A stretch of DNA of 64,000 nt from Acarospora socialis (lineage: Eukaryota; Ascomycota; Lecanoromycetes; Acarosporales; Acarosporaceae): the NCBI GenBank assembly GCA_025617375.2, contig JAMYGW020000002.1, positions 1,860,001-1,924,000 on the forward strand, given 5' to 3'. The notes beneath the pieces were generated by a model. The model searched no databases. It saw nothing but the letters and a program-made list of their open reading frames with translations, and was not told the DNA's origin. Positions 56,559-64,000 of this stretch are shown here, in pieces. The translations under genes and the position numbers were made by a program. Every line of letters begins with the position of its first letter. The stretch's first letter is position 1.

Positions 56559-57236
56559 AAAAGACGTCTGTAGGCTTAGGTAGCGCCTTCGGAGAATAAA
56601 TTACTACCACTACCGACAGTCTACCTAGATGTCGGCTGGCTCCGAGGATAGAGGTCGATAGAGGTAGCACCGGTTTACAACCTTGAAGCACATCCTCGCA
56701 ACATCTTAGTGGTTAAGCTCCAGGTCTCGATTTCGAAGCCGATAGCATACAGTGGCGCGGATAAGGCGTTGAGTTCTCACGGGTATGCGAGTACGACAAT
56801 CGGTATCGGTGTTACTACGGTCATCTCTGATTCCTAGTCCAAATCATAGAAATCATTGTCGGGCCAAGTGTGTCTGTACTCGCACGACCTCAAACCGAAA
56901 GCCGTCCGATTAAAGTGATTCATTCTCAGACCGGGGCACGATGGAAACCCGAACCCTCAAACAGTCGGGCAGTGGTCATCCTACATGGACTCCCGAAATG
57001 GCTATCCTGAGGGATCCCGATACCAACCCCGTGCCTGGAATCCAGGGCGAGTATGGTTTCTTGCAACTCTGCTTCCTGCAATTGGTGGACCTCCTATTCT
57101 CTATAACACTGATGCGTCCTCAATGTATTGTCAGAATATCACACTCAGAATATCTTTTATCTCAACGGCACCTCTTGACCTCAACGTTGGTGTCTTAAAG
57201 ATTTGATTGATGGCTTGACTATACTCATAACCTATC
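56559..57236. other. region upstream of the polyketide synthase
   Basis: Presumed synthase promoter. At 56985-57206 one frame reads coherently (RVWFLATLLPAIGGPPILYN, then NITLRISFISTAPLDLN) but without a recognisable family; possibly a gene fragment. No TATA box is clear. Confidence 0.35.
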
Positions 57237-60200
57237 ATGGGCGAATTATGTCACATTTATCTCTTCGGAGACCAAACGTTTGATTACAGCAAGGACCTAC
57301 GTGATCTCGTGCACTTGAACAACGACCCTTTAGTGATCTCCTTCTTCGAGCAGACCTACTATGCACTACGCACAGAAATTGGGAACCTCCCTCAGCGTCA
57401 ACGGCAAGAGTTTGAACGATTTTCGAATTTCTCCGAATTAGTAGCGCTAAATCTTGCTGGGTCTTTACATCCGTCGCTTGACCAAGCCCTGAGCTGCGCG
57501 TATCAGCTGGCCTCCTTTATCAGGTATGCTTCAGATAGTCACTTTGAACACGACTCTTGCCTTTGAAGATATTGCTCACAACGCTTAGTGAACACAGTCA
57601 AGATCGATCCTATCCAAAAGCTACCAGTTCTTATGTCATCGGAGTGTGCACTGGCGCTCTGGCAGCTGCCGCTGTTTGCTCCTCCACCACGTTCTCCAAT
57701 CTACTCCCTGCCGCTGTGCATAGTGTAGTTGTTGCATTTAGAACAGGACTGTGTGCTGTAGAAGTTGGCCGCACGATATGGTCTCCTTCCAGCGACCTCA
57801 TGGACGATTGGTCGGTCCTGTGTCCTGGGTTGACACTCGAGGAAGCCCATGAAGCGATCAAGGTCTTTTCAAAGGCCACAATAAGATCCCTCAACTACAA
57901 CTGTAAAAGCAGTTACTCACTTTGAACAGCATCTTCCAGTCACCTCCCAGCCCTTTGTTAGCGCCTCTTCGGACAACGGAGTAACCATCAGTGGGCCACC
58001 ATCTGCTCTCCTCGACTTGCGCAAGGGTTCGTTTCTGGCCAAATTCAATACTATCCCACTTCCCATCAAGGTTCCATATCACGCGCCGCACCTGTTCTGC
58101 AAAGATGACATCGCATCAATTTTATCAACAACATCACCCGACCGTTGGGCAGGTCACATTGCAGCTATCCCAACAATCTCTAGCGCAACCGGAGAGTTTA
58201 TCTGGGCCGGCAATTTTAGGTCTCTGCTTCTTGCTGCTGTCCATGATATCTTGATAAAGGCGTTGCGCTGGGACAAGCTCAGTCAGCGTCTGAGTTCCAT
58301 TGCCGGTGCGGCGCGAGGAGTACCTGTCATGATGCATCGATTCGCCGTATCTGCTGACGCGACAGTCCGCGCTGCAGTAAAACAACAGGGCTGTGATGCA
58401 CCAATCCTACTGGATCAAAGTCACTCCTCGCCTCAATCCGACTCCTTCAACTTTTCTGCATCGAAGCTCCAGCCTATGGCGAAGACTGTATCCCACGGTA
58501 GCTCAAGCGGGAGGCCTGACAAATCCAAAATCGCGGTTATTGGTGCATCTGGCAGGTTTCCGGACGCTGAAGATATGAAATCATTTTGGGATCTGCTCTA
58601 TCAGGGCCGTGATGTTCACAAGGTGGTGCCACCACAGCATTGGGATGCCAAGACACATGTGGACCCCACAGGCAAGGGCAAGAACACAAGTGCTACACCA
58701 TTCGGTTGTTGGCTTGACCACCCGGAGTTATTTGATGCTAAGTTCTTCAACATATCTCCACGAGAAGCGCCACAGATAGATCCTGCCCAACGCCTCGCCC
58801 TTTTGACGGCCTATGAAGCAATCGAAGAGGCCGGAATCGTCCCTGAGGCAACTCCATCGACACAGAAAGATCGGGTTGGCGTCTTTTATGGCGTAACTAG
58901 CAACGATTGGATGGAGACCAATAGTGCTCAGAATATTGACACTTACTTCATTCCTGGAGGCAACCGCGCGTTTATTCCGGGGCGGATTAATTATTTCTTT
59001 AGATTCAGTGGACCCAGCTATAGTGTTGACACCGCTTGTTCGTCCAGCCTGGCTGCTATCCACGTCGCATGCAATGCTCTCTGGCGCGGCGAAATCGACA
59101 CAGCTATCGCTGGTGGAACCAATGTGTTAACCAACCCTGACTTCACTGCTGGGCTTGATAAAGGCCATTTCCTGTCTCGCACGGGAAACTGCAAAACGTT
59201 CGACGATGACGCTGATGGATATTGCCGAGGCGAGGGAGTCGCCACCGTCATCCTCAAGCGACTTGAAGACGCTATTGCCGATAAAGACCCAATCCAGGCA
59301 CTTGTTTTGGGAGGTTATACAAATCACTCTGCAGAGGCAGAGTCAATAACTCGCCCTCTTGTTGCGGCTCAAAAGGACATCTTTCGCAAGGTCCTAAATA
59401 CCGCAGGGGTAGATCCTCATGACATTGGGTATGTTGAAATGCACGGAACTGGAACACAGGCAGGTGATGCTGCTGAGATGCGGTCTGTTCTGGAGACGTT
59501 CGCCCCTGATTATGCTCGTCAAAAGCGGAGTAGCGAACAGACCCTGTATGTTGGCTCGGCAAAAGTGAGTCAGGCCGCTACAGGACTGTGTTTATGATAA
59601 CGGCTGACATGATTAACAGGCCAACATAGGACACGGCGAGGCGGCTTCCGGCGCCGTTAGCCTTACAAAGTTGTTGCTGATGCTGAAAAACAACATGATA
59701 CCGCCCCATTGTGGTATCAAGACGAAGATAAATCACACGTTTCCCAACGATCTTCAAGAGCGTCAAGTGTTTATTGCGAGCAAACCGACCCCCTGGAAGA
59801 GACCTCGAAATGGTGTTCGTAGAGCATTCCTCAACAACTTTAGCGCCGCCGGCGGCAATACTGCACTACTCCTAGAGGGCGCGCCGATCGAGACTCTCGA
59901 CGAGAGCAGTGATCCTCGTTCCAATCATGTTGTTGCAGTGTCCGCGACGTGCGCTGCATCGCTCCAAGGCAATGTCTCTGCACTCTTGTCCCTCCTCAAC
60001 AACCTCCGACCTGATGAGCTTCCTCAACTGTCTTGGACCACGACTGCTCGTCGTATTCATCACCCTCATCGAGTTATGGTGTACGGCGATGACATAGAAA
60101 AGATCAAAGCAAACCTACGGCAAGCATTCGAAGCAAAGGATGGAGCAACACGTCCGAAATCAGCACCTCACATAGTATTCGCGTTCACGGGCCAAGGAAC

Positions 60201-62175
60201 CGCGTATCCCGGCATGGCCAGACAGCTATTTGAAGAATTCAGCTCCTTCCGGAGTGACATCAATCGTTTCGATCTGACAGCGAGGAATCTCGGATTTCCT
60301 TCCTTCAAATCTTTCTTCGTAGCCACTGGAGGCGACATCTCGGAATACACGCCGCTTGTCTCACAGCTTGCCATTGTCTGCCTAGAGATGGCGTTGGCTC
60401 GGTTGTGGACGTCCTGGGGAATTCTTCCGCGATCGGCTGTGGGCCATAGTCTAGGAGAGTATGCAGCTCTGAATGTAGCTGGGGTAATCTCAGATACGGA
60501 CACGATATACTTGGTTGGGAAGCGAGCGCAGCTTCTGCAAGAACATTGTCATGGTGGCACCCATTCGATGCTTGCGATAAGAGCATCTTTAGCCGAGATC
60601 GAAAGGACGCTCAAAGGCAAGGAATATGAGATTGCCTGTATCAACAGTCCGGAAGACGTCGTCATCAGCGGAAGTTGCGAAGGGATCCGAGATGCACAGC
60701 AGCTTTTGGCTGCTTCAAAAGTTAAGGCAAGCGTGCTAAACGTACCCTACGCTTTCCATTCCACGCAAGTCGATCCCATACTTTCAGAATTCGAACAAGC
60801 CGCGCAGGGTGTTTCTTTCCATGCGCCAGCCATTCCTGTCCTAAACCCTCTATATGCGAGCCTCGTTCGTGAAAAGGGCGTTTTTGGACCGAACTATCTC
60901 TCGCAACATTGCCGTAAGGCCGTCAATATTCTAGGGGCCGTCCGCGCAGCGCAAGAGAGTGGTGATATCACGGAGAAGACCATGGTCCTTGAGATTGGAC
61001 CTCAACCTGTTGTGGCTGCCATGATCAAAGCCACGGTGCCTCACGTACAAGCTTTACCATCTCTTAAATGGAAAACGGATACATGGGAAGTTATCGCCCA
61101 AACAATTTCCACGCTGTACACCACCGGCGCTGACATTCTATGGAGAGAATATCATCGAGACTTCAAGTCGTCCCATAAGGTCTTGCAATTACCTGCCTAC
61201 AGATGGGACCTAAAGAAATACTGGATGCAGTACGTGAACGATTGGTCTCTCCGGAAGGGGGATCCGCCCCTTCTGCAGCATGTCCCCTCTCAGGAAGCGG
61301 CCCGAACAGAGCCAACGTTACCACGTCTTGAAAGTACAACCATACATACAATTGTGGAGGAGATTGTACACGAAAATCAGGGAAGCATCATCGTCGAATC
61401 GGATATCTCTCGCCCTGATCTCAACCCGATGGTGCAAGGTCACAAGGTCAATGGAGTTCCGCTTTGCACTCCGGTGAACAATCTTTTTACCCATTTAGTG
61501 AGCTAATCAGCGCTAACTGTACCATGCACAGTCCGTATATGCCGACATCGCGCTTTCTCTTGGGGAATATCTGCGAGACCGCTACTGGCCTCAGGTGAAG
61601 AACCGCGGTGTTATTATTTCTGACATGGTTATCGTAAAAGCTCTTATCGCTGCACCTCGCGGACCGCAACTCCTTCGAACGACTGTAGAGCTGAATCGAA
61701 ACCAGGACTGCGCTAAGTGTCACTTCTTAACCGTTAAGGTAAATTTCTCAATTTCTTATCCGCTTCCGCGCAAACCGGATCTCGCTGACTTGACCAGGCT
61801 TCCGGTAAGAAAAAAGCAGAGCATGCATCCTGTACCATCCGCTTTCAAGACCCAGGCGAACTTCAAGACCTCCAGCATCAGGTACCTACAGTCAGAGCTC
61901 GAATGGAAAACATGCAGAAAGGGCTTCAAACCGGCAAGACGTATCTATTCAACAAGCCAATGATTTACAAAATGGTCGGAACGCTTGCCCAGTTCGATCC
62001 CAATTACAGAGCCTTGGATGAAATTGACCTCCCCCATTTCGAACAAAAATTTTACAATGGCGGTGATCATCTCTCCTTATGGCTACTTAGGAAGCAGCAT
62101 GCCCTCCAGCTTAGATTAGCCATGTTTATTGCCATCATACTACTTCAGGTACATAAATTCAAATGGTGTTACTAA
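57237..62175 (+). CDS. truncated non-reducing polyketide synthase (SAT-KS-MAT-partial PT)
   Basis: Six exons (57237-57523, 57589-57902, 57940-59564, 59620-61473, 61532-61738, 61798-62175) give 1554 residues. The SAT domain has GVCTGALAAA (Cys near 118). KS starts near 397, with DTACSSSLAAIH (Cys near 565), EMHGTGTQAGD and NIGHGEAASG. MAT has GHSLGEYAAL (Ser near 1017). The product-template domain begins near 1315 and keeps its His motif [20 protein letters not shown]. Similarity breaks off after FDPNYRALDEI (about 1503); 50 unrelated residues and a stop follow. The PT catalytic Asp half, any ACP and any release domain are missing. KS sequence resembles the AptA/MdpG/VrtA (group V) synthases, which form multi-ring aromatic polyketides and use a separate thioesterase. 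Without an ACP it should be inactive alone. Intron 2 (37 bases) is unusually short. Confidence 0.85.
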
Positions 62176-62257
62176 AGGAGATGCATTGATATACGAGTTC
62201 TTCTCCAGACAGCGTGCATCCTGTGATAGACTTCCTCTGAATGATCAAAATGGACGA

Positions 62258-63292
62258 TCAAGCGTGTTCCAGCTCATATATGACCCACAGCGGCGCACAA
62301 GTATCAGTCAGATGCCTCTTCACGCATCGCCATCCGGTCTCAGCGAAGGCATCATCCCATTCATGCATGGATGGGATGTAGGCACCCATCATCGCATGAG
62401 CAAACTCAAATCCCAATGTGAAAACAGGCACATCTGCCTCTGTGATGCCGTATTTTGGGTCCCCACCGTTCAACAGGAGTCTGGTTGTATCTCCGAGGAG
62501 GAAACGACGGACCTTGGGGAAGGACTCGCGCAGTCGCCGCAGCGTTTCAATACAGCTCTCACGTGGCCAGAAATCGTGGCCCATCATGAAACAAGTTAGC
62601 AGGTCGACATCGGCAAACTCGTCGCGATAGGTTAGCTTGAGTACGTCGCCTATGGTGAAAGTAAGTCGGTTGGCAAGACCGTGTTCCGCCGCCTCGTCTT
62701 GGGCTACCTTTGTCGAAGGCACAGCAATGTCGACGCCCAGTCCCTTGACCTCTCGATAGCGGTCAAGAATCTGCATCAAACGTCCCCCACTGCCGCATCC
62801 AAGGTCGACAACTTTCGAGAACGTGAAATCCAGCCCGTCCATAGCCGCCCAAAATGTCGGATCAAGGTACTGTTGATTGATGTCACGGCACGCGTATGAT
62901 ATAGCTGCTGGATCTCGAGTGTAGTACTCTCCTTTGCGATTTTGGTTCCTTAGGGTGTACTGCATCCGCGAGAACAAGTCGCCCTGGCCAAGAGCGATCC
63001 AGTGGAACAGTGACTTGGTCCGGTAGGCCTCTTCAAACAGATTTCCGGCCACTATCTCGTGCTGATCACGCTCCAACACATGAACCGTAGCCAGGGCACT
63101 AGTCAATCCTTGAAGGGAGGGGAGATGCAGGTCGTGCTTCAAAGCATACTCCTTCAGATCCAGATGTTTTTTGTCATGCAACTCATCAAGGACACCAAGT
63201 TCCCAGGCGGCACCGATGGCTGGACCAGCAAGCACAGAGTTGAAGATGTTTGCGACAGCGCGCTTTTCATCATTGGCATAGGAACCCATCAT
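62258..63292 (-). CDS. SAM-dependent methyltransferase beside the synthase
   Basis: The start chosen is MMGSYANDEKRA at 63292, giving 344 residues; the frame extends upstream to 63433, but those residues look like leader. Motif I is VVDLGCGSGGRLMQIL (about residue 160). Later blocks include GLGVDIAVPSTKVA, LTFTIGDVLKLTYRDEF and DLLTCFMMGHDFWPRESC. The N-terminal 100 residues are helical, with a dimerisation/winged-helix character as in small-molecule O-methyltransferases. It ends near VKRHLTDTCAPLWVIYELEH. It converges on the synthase with 82 bases between stops, so it probably modified the same polyketide. Actual substrate unknown. Confidence 0.8.
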   Translation of the reverse strand: MMGSYANDEKRAVANIFNSVLAGPAIGAAWELGVLDELHDKKHLDLKEYALKHDLHLPSLQGLTSALATVHVLERDQHEIVAGNLFEEAYRTKSLFHWIALGQGDLFSRMQYTLRNQNRKGEYYTRDPAAISYACRDINQQYLDPTFWAAMDGLDFTFSKVVDLGCGSGGRLMQILDRYREVKGLGVDIAVPSTKVAQDEAAEHGLANRLTFTIGDVLKLTYRDEFADVDLLTCFMMGHDFWPRESCIETLRRLRESFPKVRRFLLGDTTRLLLNGGDPKYGITEADVPVFTLGFEFAHAMMGAYIPSMHEWDDAFAETGWRCVKRHLTDTCAPLWVIYELEHA

Positions 63293-63589
63293 GATAATGC
63301 TAGATGGTGATTCAACAATAATGGGGAATAAAACTAAGACAGATAAGGAAGAAGGAAAGGATAGATGGCTCGCAGATGGACAAAACACACATGGAGGTAG
63401 TGGCCTACATATTTGAGATTGATGCAAGCTCATCGACAGGCGCCCAAAAGTCAGTCAAACCTACCATCTACAAGGTCTGCCTGCGAGAAGGGTCGAAGTG
63501 TAATCATCAATCAAAAAGTGCTCACAAGAGTACTACTATTTGGGATCGAGAAGCTTTCATTTGCTGTACACCTGCATGGTTACTGCAGG
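63293..63589. other. upstream of the methyltransferase
   Basis: Presumed methyltransferase promoter and leader. Only short frames on the plus strand with no domain. Confidence 0.45.
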
Positions 63590-63597
63590 GATCGGCT

Positions 63598-63669
63598 GTT
63601 TGGCGCAATGGTTTGAAAAATCACTTGTCCATATGACTACCTCTAAGCGAGGTAACGAGTTCAAGTCCC
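63598..63669 (+). other. tRNA-like A/B-box segment (SINE-like)
   Basis: TTTGGCGCAATGG matches the A box and GAGTTCAAGTCC the B box of RNA polymerase III promoters, about 50 bases apart. The stems do not pair, so it is not a working tRNA. It directly abuts the fold-back repeat and may be its tRNA-derived head. Confidence 0.35.
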
Positions 63670-63896
63670 GAGGGAGGATGCAAGATTTTGTTGCACCGAG
63701 GCAGGGTGCAAGATTTCGTTGCACCGCAAATCTCGCGTACTACAATCTTGGCTGCGCTTAGATTTGCGGTGCGACGAAATCTTGCACCCTGCCTCGCACC
63801 ACAAATCTAAAGTATTAAGCGAACACTGCAACTTTTTCGCAGCAAAATTTGTATGTACGTGAGTTTGTGGTGCAACGAGATCTTGCATCCTCCCTC
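63670..63896. repeat. nested fold-back (inverted) repeat
   Basis: Inner arms 63698-63733 and 63760-63795 pair over 36 bases with one mismatch around a 26-base loop. Outer arms 63670-63697 and 63869-63896 pair over 28 bases with two mismatches. All four arms share a module close to GGTGCAACGAAATCTTGCA. All three mismatches are G/A or C/T. A fold-back or MITE-like element, or part of a tRNA-derived repeat, is likely. Confidence 0.8.
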
Positions 63897-63911
63897 ATCC
63901 TGTAGTGTTAC

Positions 63912-63930
63912 GGTTGCGCGCCGCGCAACC
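63912..63930. repeat. GC-rich perfect hairpin
   Basis: GGTTGCGC and GCGCAACC pair around a 3-base loop. Two CATTCACTTA direct repeats and a smaller CTGAC/GTCAG hairpin follow before the window ends. Confidence 0.7.
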
Positions 63931-64000
63931 TGCACATTCACTTATACATTCACTTAGTACCTGACCTCAAAGTCAGGCGGGCCTTTTGCCTTAGTGGTCA

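Noticed and set aside
62116-62257. Further synthase exons after 62175
   Set aside because: The gap to the methyltransferase stop is too short for the missing PT half and ACP, and no matching residues are found in any frame.
1-64000. CRISPR arrays, bacterial operons, rRNA genes
   Set aside because: No regularly spaced repeats, ribosome-binding sites or rRNA-like sequence; the gene structure is eukaryotic throughout.

Overview
The window is chromosomal DNA of a filamentous ascomycete (Pezizomycotina). The evidence is short GT-AG introns of about 50-80 bases in most genes, divergent gene pairs on short shared promoters, and filamentous-fungal families: a Pth11-type rhodopsin-like receptor, a CmcJ/NvfI-type enzyme, a DUF4246 gene, a PDR-type ABCG transporter and a non-reducing polyketide synthase. 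Class and species cannot be settled from the sequence alone. Gene models were built by hand from reading frames and splice signals; most spliced lengths divide by three.

Layout. 1-2310 (-): AT-hook protein running off the left edge. 4084-5579 (+): Pth11-like receptor, six exons. 6722-7633 (-): CmcJ/NvfI-like oxygenase. 8426-10292 (-): Sds3-like subunit of the Rpd3L histone deacetylase complex. 11095-13116 (-): conserved unknown. 14703-16736 (-): broken DUF4246 gene between two diverged direct repeats. 17808-18642 (+): Hsp31/DJ-1-type glyoxalase. 19039-20076 (-): acidic low-complexity protein. 20684-21859 (-): secreted aldose 1-epimerase. 22987-24900 (-): membrane-anchored PLOD-type glycosyltransferase-like protein.

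24980-27600 is a mobile-element nest. A small TACAGTA-ended MITE is split at an internal TA by a 2.0-kb inverted-repeat transposon that has lost every CpG. That transposon holds a 311-bp miniature LTR element with two identical 56-bp LTRs, a primer-binding site, a polypurine tract and a perfect 5-bp target duplication. A Gag zinc-knuckle relic lies just to the right.

From 28 to 55 kb the content is mostly housekeeping: a possible COG7-like protein, a PARP-UBC fusion, the ABCG transporter, GPI15/PIG-H divergent from an RS-extended Hub1-like protein, PRPP synthetase, VMA6 divergent from NOP58, RNA polymerase III subunit RPC17, and PUS3 divergent from an unusual Rho-like GTPase. A second copy of the MITE sits at 56.2 kb.

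The right end (57.2-63.3 kb) is secondary metabolism: a group-V-like non-reducing polyketide synthase (SAT-KS-MAT-partial PT) that stops inside its product-template domain with no ACP, facing a SAM-dependent methyltransferase. A nested fold-back repeat follows. The main novelties are the dated transposon nest, the truncated synthase, the DUF4246 pseudogene with its flanking repeats, and the fused or divergent Hub1, PARP-UBC and Rho proteins.
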